From NCBI GenBank assembly GCA_905221605.1, contig CAJNDS010001002.1, positions 580,337 through 644,336 of the forward strand: a DNA stretch of 64,000 bases. Reading direction: 5' to 3'. The translations under genes were made by a program, and so were the position numbers. This stretch comes from Symbiodinium natans. Its lineage: Eukaryota > Sar > Dinophyceae > Suessiales > Symbiodiniaceae. The notes below the pieces were generated by a model. It saw nothing but the letters and a program-made list of their open reading frames with translations. It did not search any database and was not told where the DNA came from. Of this stretch, positions 34,731 to 54,057 are shown piece by piece; positions within the stretch are counted from its first letter, which is position 1, and the number at the start of each line of letters is the position of its first letter.

Positions 34731-37568
34731 GGACCCGGAGAAGTGGGGATATGGAAGCCTTCGCCAGCCATGGGTGGCTCCAGAGCATCGTTTGTGCCGG
34801 AGCCCTGCTGGTCCATGGAGGAGCCCCGCTGGTCCCGAAACCCTAAACCCTAAACTCTACACGCTAAAACCTAAACCCTAAACCCTAAGCCCTAAGCCCT
34901 AAAAAACCTAAACCCTCAACCCTGAACCCTAAACCCTAAACCCTAAACTCTATCCCCTAAACCCTACACCCTAAACCCTAAACCCTGAGCCCTGCTGGTC
35001 CATGGAGGCCGCGGCGAGGTCCTCGCCCAGCTCGTTGTGGAGGACGGGCCTGGGGTGAAAAGGGTTTAGGGTTTAGGGTTTAGGATTTAGGGTTTAGGGT
35101 TTAGGGTACTACTATTGCTTAAGACACAGATAAAGAACAATAATCCCTACATGGCCCTTACAAGGAAGAGTAGTGTCTATTTTTTGGGGTGGTTCTTAAG
35201 CAAGTAGTCGTAAACCCCCTCAACCCCCAAACCCTGAACCCTGAAATTTCCTCTAAACCCTAAACCCTAAACCCTAGACCCTAAACCCTAAACCCAGGAG
35301 AAGATGCCTTTCCACAATCCGGAGCACTCCTGCCCTACGAAGCGGGAGGCCAGGTATCCTGAGCCCTAGAGTGGGGTTTAGGGTTTGGGGTTTAGGGTTT
35401 AGGGTTTAGGGTGGGGCCCATAGAGTTTAGGCAGGCGGCCGCCAGTTTAGGGTTTAGGGTATAGAGGGTTCAGGGTTTAGGGTTTAGGGTTATCATCATC
35501 CTCTCTTGACATTGCGCCTTCAAGAGAGTCCTACCCAGTCTTCATACTAGTTAAGCTCACAACAGTCCAAGCCCCCTGTGAACCCACGTGCACGCACAGC
35601 TCTAGGGATTTAGGTGGGTTTGGGTTTAAGTAAAAAGTAAGGGTAGTTACATGGGCCCTTTATTCTGGTCCCTTACCTCCCTTACAGGGTTCTGAAGTGT
35701 GGGGCCCTTTGGGTTGTATAGGGTATACAAGGGGTATATAAGGGCTAGCCATGTTCAGGGCCCAAACCCTAAACCCTAAACCCTAAACCCTAAACCCTAA
35801 ACCCTAAACCCTGTGAAACTACCCTTAGAGTTTAAGTGGAGACACTCCCTGCGCTGACGAAGGTGGATTGGCCTGCTTTGAAGGCCGGTCCAGCCAGGGC
35901 TGGGATGGAAGGGGGGTTTAGGGTTTAGGGTTTAGGGTTTAGGATATAGGGTTGAGGGTTGGCATCTTACCCCTTACACTAATCAGGAAGGTTTAGGGTT
36001 TAGGGTTTAGGGTTTAGGGTTTAGGGCTCGTTGAACCGCGGACCCCTGGACCCTTAAGTCCTAAGCCTTGAAATTCATAAATCCCCAGGAACCGAACCCT
36101 CAGTTCCTACTTCAGCCCCAAACCCCTAAACCCTTAAGAATCCTAAACCCAAACCTAAACCCTTAAGAATCCTAAACCCTTAAGAATCCTAAACCCAAAC
36201 CTAAACCCTGAACCCTTAAAATCCTGAACCCTTGAATCCCCGCGCAGCTTGGGCCCATTGAAAGCGACGGCGCCAGGTCGCCACCTAAAGCGACCCGAGG
36301 TCAAAAATGTCAGGCCAAATCCGTACCCTTTAGAAAATGCCAAATCCAAAAAGGCCCTAGCATCCAAGAGCTTAACCCCTAAAACTTCGACCCCCAACAA
36401 CCCCCCCCCCCCCCCAAAGCCCATAGATTCCCTGAAGCCTGTGAACCCAAAGCCCTAAACCGCCCAACCCAAACACTTAAACCATAAGCGTTGGCCCTAA
36501 ACCCCAAACCCTAAATCCCTTAAAAGATTATAAATGCAGGCGGAGCTTCACTTCTACGCCCGCCAGCCGCCCGGCCAAAGGCGACTCTTCGCGTCGGAGA
36601 ACGCAGCCTTCGAGTGGAGGTGTGTGTGGGGGGGGGGGGGGGGTAGGGTTTAGGGTTGAGGGTTTAGGGTTCACGGTTCAGGTTTCAGGGTTCAGGGTTC
36701 AGGGTTTAGGGTTTAGGGTTTAGGGTTTAGGGTTTAGGGTTTAGGGTTTAGGGTTAGAGCTCAGCATCTCAAGTTCACGCATTCGCCAGTCAAGCTACTC
36801 CGCGAATATCTACCCAGCCACACTTTGTATCCCATAACATTCGAAGAACATCTAGTTTCTGGTTGTACTTACATTCTTCCGCCTTAGCCCACGCGCTTTT
36901 TCGCCTTTGCTCGCGAGAAGTTCGCTTTGCCAGCCAAGTTTTCGCCTTTGCCCGCGAAGTTTTGACATGCCCCTTGAAGTCCCGCAACCCAAAACCCTAA
37001 ACCCCCTGCATCCGCTGTCTCCAAGCTCATTTGCTTTTGGGCTGCCTGGCCGCTTGAACCAGCCGAATATATGGGCCTTTTGGCCAGCATCAGCCTTCAA
37101 GGCCCAAAGCTACAGTGTGACAGGACATGCCCCTTGAAAACCCGAAGCCCGGAACCCTAAATCCCACTAAACCCTAAACCCTAAGCCGTAAACCCCTAAA
37201 CCCTAAACCCTAAACCCCAAGCATCCGCAGTCCCCAAGCTCACTTGCCTTTGTGGACTCCCGTCCCAAGTGGCTCCAGGATTTGGGTAGCCAGGGTCTAT
37301 GTCTCCAATGATGCTCGGCAGCCCTGAAAGCGGGGTTTAGGATTTAGGGTGTAGGGTTTAGGCTGTGTAGGGCTTTCGGGCTTCGGAGGGAGATTCGAGA
37401 CTTCGATTGGGTTGCTTGGGAGGCCTACATTGGCATGCCCTTGGGTTGCATAGGGGATACAGGGGGTACATAAGGCTCCCTTTTTAAGGGCAAGGGACCA
37501 TGTAACTACCCTAAGAGTACAAGGGTGCAGGGTGCAGGATGTGGGGCACTTGGGAGCCCAGTGGTACT

Positions 37569-37619
<51 letters not shown>

Positions 37620-40600
37620 TTTCCTTTTTGGCTTACAAAGTAACCAGAAAAAAAGGGTACCGTTTATTAAAGATGTGGTTACTGGGCTACTAAGCTACAG
37701 AGTGTTTGTTGAGGTTTCAGGAGCTCAGGGTGTGTTGTTGGTAGCCGCAGAGAGGCACACGATAGACCCTATAAACCCCGAGCCCTAGCTCTACAAACCT
37801 GTCTAAACCCGACACCCGAAATACTAAACCCTAAACCCTAAACCCTAAACCCTAAACCCTAAACCCTAAACCCTAAACCCTAAACCCTAAACCCTAAACC
37901 CTAAACCCTAAACCCAAAGCACAAGGATGTGGATTTCTGCCCGCTGGGTCTACAGACGGTGCACATGACGGACAGGGAGTGACAGCGTTCAGGGCATGAA
38001 GTGTTCCAACCCCTTATCTATATCCCCCTGGGGAATTGTTTTTTGTTTCTACAAAACCCAAAAACATGTTATTTTTATTAAGGTTCTAAGGGAAGTAAAG
38101 TTATTCCCTTGCACACTTAAATTATGGTTCAGGCTCTATGGTTCCCGACTAAAACTCTGAGCCATATTTTTTCTAGTTTACCCTAAACCCTAAACCCTAA
38201 ACCCTAAACGACTAAGGACTAAGGGCACTTAGATAGCAGGGGCTTGAAGGATTTTGGGTGTTCAGCCCGAAGTCGAACACCAAACCATGCGTTGCATACG
38301 GGAAACAGGCATAATGTAGACGTTGAGAGTCTCCTCAACCCTAAAAGGGTTTAGGGTTTAGGGTCCCTAAACCCTAAACCCTAAACCCTAAACCCTAAAC
38401 CCTAAACCCTAAACCCTAAACCCTAAACCCTAAACCGAAACCCCAAACCCTGATTAAGCCCTAAGCATAGACCCTAAACCGCAGCTCACAGCACTGCATC
38501 TCTAGAACCGTTGAAAGAAGCCTTCCCACCAAAAGCATGTAGGTTTTATGATTCAGGGCGCCGGACAGTTCCGCAAACCCTTATTCAGCGTTAAACCCTA
38601 CCTAAACCCTCAACCCTAGAGATTAGGATTCAGTGTAGTTTCGGCCCCCTGCGGAAGAGCTTCTAATTCTACTCACACACCCAATCCCTAAGCCATTCGT
38701 TTAGGAAATCTAGGGTTATTAGGCTTACTCGAAACACTCAAAACCCTAAGTCCTTAAGACTTAAATGCTTAGTATACACTTAACCCTAAAACCCTAAACT
38801 TTTCAATGTCCTTAATTCCCTATAAGCCCCTAAGTAGAACCGCTAACCCGAGAGCCTAGCAACCCCAAACCCCAAGCTCTAGAAGCCGTTAAACCCTAAA
38901 CCCAAGAAGCCTCAAATGCATAAACCCTAGTTAGGGGTTTCAGGTGGGGTTTAGGGTTAAGGGTTTAGGGGTTTTGAGTATGCGTTTTGTGGTTTCGGGT
39001 GCGGTTAAAGTTAAGCCCTAAACCCTAGATGCCCTAAACCCCTAAACCCTGAACCCTGAACCCTGCCTAAAAGCTAGAAGCCCTAAACCCCGAAGCCCGA
39101 CAAGCCCTAAACCCCTATACCCTAAACCTTACCCTCAGCCCCTAAACCCTAAACCACTAAACCCTAAACCTTACCCTAGACCCTAGAAGCCCTAAACCCC
39201 GAGCATAAACGCTAAACCCTAAACCCTAAACCCTAAACCCTACTAGCCCTAAACCCTAAACCCTAAACCCTACTAGCCCTAAACCCTAAACCCTAAACCC
39301 TAAACCCTAAACCCTGAACCCTACTAGCCCTAAACCCTAAACCCAAAACCCTAAAGGATGTAGATCGCCGCATCGACACGTTCGACGCGGAGGCCTTGGC
39401 CGAGGTTTTCGAGGCGCACTACCTGCACCGCGGCCACGTTCTTCAGGGCCCCCCCCAAAACGGGTTTAGGGTTTAGGGTTTATAGGGTTTAGGGTTTAGG
39501 GTTTAGGGTTTAGGGTTTAGGGTTTACGGTTTAGGGTTTAGGGTTTAGGGTTTAGGGTTTAGGGTTTAGGGTTTAGGGTTTAGGATCCCACTAGGGTTTA
39601 GGGTTGTTAGGGCTTCCACATAAACTGAGGATTCATAAGGATCCTACTATTGGGGAAAAAGGGGGCCCCATGGAAGAGGGATTGTGGAAAAGCCGTTGGT
39701 AGGGGCCCGGTGTTTTTTTCTTTCCTAACGTTGGCCCTGGCTTGGTGGCCTTGGTAACGTTGGCCCCAGGCCTTCTGGTCACCTGGTCCCCTGGTCCTCT
39801 GGTCCCCTGGTCCTCTGGTCCCCTGGTCCTCTGGTCCCCTGGTCCTCGGGTGCCCTGGTCCTCTGGCCCTCTGGTCGCTTGGTCTTCTGGTCCTCTGGCC
39901 TTCTGGTCCCTTGGTCCTCTGGTCCTACGGTTCCTTGGTGCTCTGGTCCCGTGCTGGTCCCGTGGTTTCCCGGTCCCGTGGTCAGATTTTCTTGTTTTTA
40001 TTGATGTACTCGTTTTGGACATCATGATAATGGTATAGTTACTATGTAGTGCAGCATAAGAATTTATGTATATATACATATATATGTATGTCTATATAAA
40101 CATAGTATAATGTAATATATTAATATATAATATATAAATATATAATATATTATAGTTTCATAATATCATATAATAGAATATAGTATAATATAATATATAA
40201 TATAGTGTCATATAATATAATATAGTATAATATAAAAATATAATGTAGTATAATAGTATATGTATAGTGTAGTATAATATATAGAAAATAATAATATAAT
40301 TATATAATATAATCAATATATATATATATAATATATAAATATATATTATATATAATATATAGTAATATAATATATTATATATAGTTATACTATGCTTATA
40401 TATCAAAAATCTTAATATAAGATACTAATATATACTCAAATTTTTGTAAATAATATACAATAATATAATATATTATCATATCATATAATGCAATAGTATA
40501 TTCCAATAATATATTGCAATAACATAAAATATGATATGATATAATTTTTACGAATATAAACATAAATATACATATAATATAGCTCAATGCAAGAGAATAT

Positions 40601-43011
40601 AATATACTATAGTAACATATAGCACAATATAATATCATATAATATCGTATAATATCATACAATATGATATAATATATTAAAGCATATGAATGCATGTATG
40701 TGTATATATATAAAGTCATATAGTCCAATTCATAGTACACAACACATATTTATATTGTTCTTGTGGAGCCGGGCAAGCTTGCTTCAAATTGTATGAAACC
40801 CTTCCAAACCCATGATGCGAGCATTGTGTTTACAAATGGGGGGGGGGGGGGGGGGGGGGCTGCGCCCACCCCAACCCCCCCGCTGTTTTTTTTTAAGCCG
40901 GGCAAGCTTGCTTCAAAGCACATGAATCCCTTCCAAACCCATGATGCCAGCATTGTTCGCAAAATCTACACTACGACACAATAAGATACAAAAAGATACA
41001 ATAATACACAACTCTATACAACAAAATGCAATTAGAGACAGCAATATACTTTTACCTAAAAAGGAAGGACTTACAATAATCTCCAGTAATTTACAATAAC
41101 TCAATAGAAAAAACCACAATATACAAAAACATACAATAATATACAGCGATATCCAATAATATACCATAATATACAATAGCCTACAATAATATACCAATAA
41201 TATACAATAATGCACAATAATATGAAGTAACCTACAAAAACATGCAATAATGCACAGTCATATGCAAAAATATTGAATAATGTACAATAATATAGAATCA
41301 TATAGAGTAATGTATCATAAAAGACAATTTTCGAAAAATACAATAATATGCAGTAATATACAAGAATATTAAACATAGACAATAATATACAACAATATGC
41401 AATTTATAATCAATAAGAATGCAAGATAATATAAGACAATACACTGATGTTCAAGAATGCCAGAATACACAACAATATACAATAATTTACAAGAATATAC
41501 AATAATATGCAATACTATACAAAAATATACAATAATATACAAAAATATACAATAATATACAATAATAATACAATAATATACAATAATATACAATAACATA
41601 CAATAACATACAATAACATATAAGAAGATACAGTATTTTCTGACAATCGAATACGATAATATACAGCTATACACAGTTATATCAAAAAATAGATTACTAA
41701 ACAAGAATAGACCAGAGTATACAATAGTCTACAATAATATGGAATAATTTACAGTAGTCTACAATCGTTTACAGTATGTAAAGCAGTAGATTACTAAACA
41801 ATACTGGACCAGAATATACAAGAATAAGTAGTATGCATTGCTCAAATATGTGCAAAAAGATACCAGCAGAAACAACAATCTACAACAGTAAACAAAGAGA
41901 TACAAAAACACACTGAATGCACAATAATACTGAATATTACTCAATAATATTCAATATGATTAATAGTATTCAACATTCAAGAATATTCAATGATGTTCAA
42001 TAGTATTCAATAATTTTCAATAATATTCTTGAAGACTCAAGAATATTCAAGAATATTCAACAATGTTCAAGAATATTGAAATATGCAAGAATACACTAGA
42101 ATATACAACAACTACAATACTAGAAGAACAAAGAAATGCTGCATTTTTCAGCAATTAGAGCCTACAAAAAGTCACAAAAGCTGTAACCTACAGCATTCCA
42201 AGCTTTGGAATACCCAGAAACGCTGTGTTTTTAAGCGTTTTGGGCTTACAAGCAACCAGAAATGCTGCATCTCATAGCAGTTAAAGCCAGGAATGGCAGG
42301 GCCAACGTTAGCAAGGCCAACCAGCCAGGGCCAACGTTAGGAAAAAAAAACACCTCCGCCCGTTGGTAGAATCCTTATGTTTATGTGGTTTCTTGGGCCT
42401 CTAGGGCTGGGTTTGGGGTTTAGGGTTTCGGGTTTCGGGCTTAGGGATTCGGGGTTTGGGGTTTAGGGCTTAGGACTTGGGGTTTGGGGCTGGGGGGTTT
42501 AGGATTTGGGGCTTGGGGTTCAGGATTCAGGGTTTGGGCAGTCTTAGATTCAGGGTTCATACCCTACTGCTTATTCCCTGCTAACCAACAGCAAAATCAA
42601 CACTTAGGGTTGTATGGGGCTTGATCGTGTTTGAAAGTGTTGGTTTTTCTTGCTTTTCTGTTAGGGTCTTCGGGCTTCAGGCTTTCTGGGTTTAGGACTT
42701 GGGGTTTAGGTTTACAGGCTCAGGAGCTTAGGTTTACATTTTGCAGGCTTTGGAATTGGGCATTTGGGTTCTAAGCCATCTGAGGGCAGTTTAGGTGTAC
42801 ATTTTGCAGGCTTTGGATTTGGGCATTTGGCTTCTAGAAGCCATCTGAGGCAGTATACAGCGCGGATACCCTTCTTGCTCTCGGTGCTCTCCGGCTGGCC
42901 TCTCTTCAAAATCATGGGGGAGGCCATCGATACAGCCACAGCCTCAGCCGAAACACAGCAGATGAATTCCTGCACAAACTGCCCCAAAACATGTTGAAAA
43001 AGCCTGTTTAA
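34731..43011 (+). CDS. Split gene for a helical-repeat-like protein, at least ten exons
   Basis: Exons are 34731-34799, 34990-35054, 35298-35353, 35831-35915, 36248-36271, 36540-36619, 37231-37294, 37926-37976, 39357-39447 and 42854-43011 (TAA at 43009-43011). All nine junctions keep frame when GT, GC and GA donors are allowed. Peptides include MEAFASHGWLQSIVCAGALL, RGEVLAQLVVEDGPG, EKMPFHNPEHSCPTKREA, ELHFYARQPPGQRRLFASEN, IDTFDAEALAEVFEAHYLHR and YSADTLLALGALRLASLQNH. The first and last exons look like amphipathic helix pairs as in ARM/HEAT-type or RAP-type proteins, but I cannot name the family. The junction between exons 1 and 2 lies in a duplicated segment (34800-34820 and 34987-35008). 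The last intron (3.4 kb) contains a TIR element. Confidence 0.75.
35108..35210. mobile_element. Hairpin element family F, copy
   Basis: CTACTATTGCTTAAGAC at the left and GGTTCTTAAGCAAGTAGTCG at the right are inverse complements. Related copies lie at about 24252-24290 (partial) and 62058-62267. Confidence 0.65.
35640..35762. mobile_element. Hairpin element family B, copy
   Basis: GGGTAGTTACATGGGCCC at the left with TTGTATAGGGTATACAAGG and CATGTTCAGGGCCC at the right. Its relative at 37425-37516 ends in AGGGACCATGTAACTACCC. Confidence 0.65.
36625..36755. repeat. Poly-G followed by (TTTAGGG)n at an intron start
   Basis: A G run of about 17 begins 6 nt inside the intron after exon 36540-36619, and is followed by about 15 G-rich telomeric units, some variant (GGGTTCAGG). 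Confidence 0.9.
36960..37225. repeat. Direct duplication inside an intron
   Basis: GACATGCCCCTTGAA and GCATCCGC...CCCCAAGCTCA / TCTCCAAGCTCA occur in the same order at about 36964-37028 and 37126-37246. The second copy runs into exon 37231-37294, so the duplicated block includes the real acceptor region. Confidence 0.7.
37425..37516. mobile_element. Hairpin element family B, copy
   Basis: Contains TTGGGTTGCATAGGGGATAC and ends AGGGACCATGTAACTACCC. The left terminus is decayed. Confidence 0.6.
37549..37694. mobile_element. Hairpin element family A, copy 5, with a TA microsatellite inside
   Basis: CTTGGGAGCCCAGTGGTAC at the left and GTGGTTACTGGGCTACTAAG at the right. The middle has been expanded by (TA)n at about 37569-37609. 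Confidence 0.7.
37823..37914. repeat. (CCCTAAA)n tract
   Basis: About 13 units ending 11 bp before exon 37926-37976. Confidence 0.95.
39463..39583. repeat. (TTTAGGG)n tract at an intron start
   Basis: About 16 G-rich units beginning 16 bp after exon 39357-39447. The same exon is preceded by C-rich tracts at about 39210-39350. Confidence 0.95.
39775..39985. repeat. (CTGGTCC)n minisatellite
   Basis: CTGGTCCCCTGGTCCT-type 7/14-bp units, about 28 copies, inside the left part of the TIR element. The Pro/Gly/Arg ORF on the minus strand is a by-product. Confidence 0.9.
40040..40745. repeat. AT-rich ATATAATA-type low-complexity DNA
   Basis: Nearly pure A/T with ATAATATA, TATAGTATAATA and CATATAATAT runs. 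The Tyr/Ile/Leu ORFs across it are compositional. Confidence 0.9.
40766..40957. repeat. Two direct repeats (about 62 bp) around poly-G
   Basis: AGCCGGGCAAGCTTGCTTCAA and CCCTTCCAAACCCATGATGC occur in the same order at about 40766-40828 and 40895-40957. Between them is a G run of about 20 followed by C-rich DNA. Confidence 0.85.
40985..42110. repeat. (ACAATAATAT)-like AT-rich repeat
   Basis: Tandem variants of TACAATAATATACAATAA, passing to TTCAATAATATTCAA at the right. Tyr/Cys/Ile-rich minus-strand ORFs are translations of the repeat. Confidence 0.9.
42735..42850. repeat. Two-copy tandem duplication upstream of an acceptor
   Basis: ACATTTTGCAGGCTTTGG-ATTGGGCATTTGG-TTCTA-AAGCCATCTGAGG is present twice in a row with few differences. 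The second copy ends directly at the AG of exon 42854-43011. Confidence 0.85.
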
Positions 43012-43250
43012 CAGCAAAAGGCATAAACAGAACACTCATCATCGAGCAAAATTTCCCTCTAAACCCTAAACTCTAAACCCTGAACCCTAAACCTTAAGCC
43101 CCCTCAGCCCTACACCCCTGAACTCTAAATGCCCTTATGCCCTAAACCCGAGGCTGCTACTAAATCATAGGAGTGCCGCTTGCCGCTCGCAAAAAACCCT
43201 CGGCTTCCTCAGTATCTAAAGGGTGGAGAGCCTGATGCCCCTTTGGTTGT

Positions 43251-43354
43251 CTTGGTGGTGCCCTTTTCCCTGTTTTTTGTTCAAGGTTCCCTTATAAAGT
43301 AACTATCCCCCCAAAAGGGTGCCCTTATTACAATATGGTTGCTGGGCTACTAAG
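43251..43354. mobile_element. Hairpin element family A, copy 6
   Basis: CTTGGTGGTGCCCTTTTCCC at the left and ATGGTTGCTGGGCTACTAAG at the right, with GGTTCCCTTATAAAGTAACT inside. Confidence 0.7.
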
Positions 43355-44168
43355 GGTTCTAGGGTTTCGGGTTCAGGGAGCTTTTTTTTGAGGGGGGGGA
43401 TGGGTTCCATGTAGGGAGGGCCTGTAGTGCCCATATATGGGGTCTCCTTATGGCTTCCCTACAAAGTCGTCTGTTTCGGCCTGCTCAACCCCCTGTACGC
43501 AGCCCTAAACCCTCAATGCAAGGACCTTTTTCATTCCACATACTCTTGGTCTCAGTGTTCAGAGGATGGCCATTTTGGGGGCTTAATTGTAATGTCGTAT
43601 CCTGATTAGTGTGGACCCCTTCAATAATGAAAAGTTTTCAAGAAATAGTTCAGGGGACCAAAAAAGGCCGCCCCCCTACTATAATGAAAAGTTTTTCGGG
43701 CATGGGTGTCGGAAGAGAGCAAAAAAGAGAACAAGATGAGGAAAGAAAAGAGCAAAAGAAGAGGAGCTTCTGAGCTTACCTGAGCTGAACTACCTAAGAG
43801 GAGAGGGAGAGGAGAGGGAGAGGAAGAGGAGAGGAAGAGGAGAGGAAGAGGATAGGAAGAGGAGAGGGAAGAGGAGCCAAGAGGGGCCGAAAATTAGTTT
43901 GGGGGGTCCTTTTTTTACATTACTATTGCGGGGGTGGAATTAGTTTGGGGGGGGGGGGCCCCCCACACTAATCAGGAAACCACATTACCCTTAAGCCTTT
44001 AGGCCCCAACTGAATCCTGCATCCTTTCGTCCCTCGGTCAAGGACCTGAAGTAGTCTACTCTAAGCCCTGCTAACCCAATAAGGGAATACTGCTGTGCGG
44101 TGGACTACCCCTTTAACCCTAAACCCTGAACCCTAAACCCTAAGACCCTTCTTAGACCCTACCGCAAG
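43355..44168. other. Interval between two gene models
   Basis: Contains a purine-rich GAGAGGAAGAGGA minisatellite at about 43795-43880, a poly-G run at about 43946-43957, and weak telomeric repeats. No reliable exon was found. The start of the downstream gene may lie here. Confidence 0.45.
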
Positions 44169-53446
<9,278 letters not shown>

Positions 53447-53574
53447 GATTCGACATTTTAGGTTTGGTTTTAGGTTTTCAGGGCTTAGGGTTTAGGGTTT
53501 AGGGTTTGGATTTGGGGGTGGCTATTTGGGTTGGGGATTTATCTTTTCGGGGCTTTGGCTTTTGAGGTTTCAGT

Positions 53575-53632
53575 TGGGATGTTCCCCCCCTATGCTAAAA
53601 GGCCTTCTGTTAGTCTAGGGGGGAACATCTCA
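53575..53632. mobile_element. Hairpin element family E, copy 2
   Basis: TGGGATGTTCCCCCCCTA at the left and TAGGGGGGAACATCTCA at the right, with a much shorter loop than copy 1. Confidence 0.75.
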
Positions 53633-53918
53633 AGGTTAACCGGGAGCCTTAAAAACCTGCTATCTCCTCTTATATTTTTTGGGGGGAGGAGAGGGCGGGG
53701 GGGGGGGGGGGGGGGGGCTCTGGGTTTAGGGTGCGAGGTGCCTGCTTTGAGGGTTTTTCCGGGTCAGGATACTACAGCAATTCGCATGTACCTAAACCCT
53801 AAACCATAAACCCCGGAGCTTTCTTCAACCAAGCTAAAATCAACCCAAAAGTGCCCTTCATCTTCTAAACTCTCAAGGCTTTGATCTCCTCAACCCTTAG
53901 ACCCTCAATCGTCACTGA

Positions 53919-54046
53919 AACCCTAAACCCTAAACCCTAAACCCTAAACCCTAAACCCTAAACCCTAAACCCTAAACCCTAAACCCTAAACCCTAAACCC
54001 TAAACCCTAAACCCTAAACCCTAAACCCTAAACCCTAAACCCTAAC
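53919..54046. repeat. (CCCTAAA)n tract
   Basis: About 18 units ending about 12 bp before exon 54058. Confidence 0.97.
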
Positions 54047-54057
54047 CCTACAAGAAG

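Larger units (their letters stand above)
39703..42359. mobile_element. TIR/foldback element of about 2.65 kb, MULE-like
   Basis: About 55-60 bp at the left (about 39711-39770) are the inverse complement of the right end (about 42300-42352); shared core CCTAACGTTGGCCCTGGC. The 10-mer CCGTTGGTAG lies immediately outside both ends (39693-39702 and 42360-42369), which fits a 9-10-bp target duplication as in Mutator-like elements. However, flanking DNA further out (ATAAGGATCC at 39635 and its inverse near 42374) also pairs, so the true edges could be wider. The inside has a CTGGTCC minisatellite and AT-rich repeats; no transposase is visible. It sits in the last intron of the 34731-43011 gene. Confidence 0.65.

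Noticed and set aside
39633-40079. Minus-strand ORF of 148 codons, Gly/Pro/Arg/Asp-rich
   Set aside because: It is a translation of the CTGGTCC minisatellite.
40158-41944. Tyr/Ile/Leu/Cys-rich minus-strand ORFs
   Set aside because: They arise from AT-rich tandem repeats with few stop codons on that strand.
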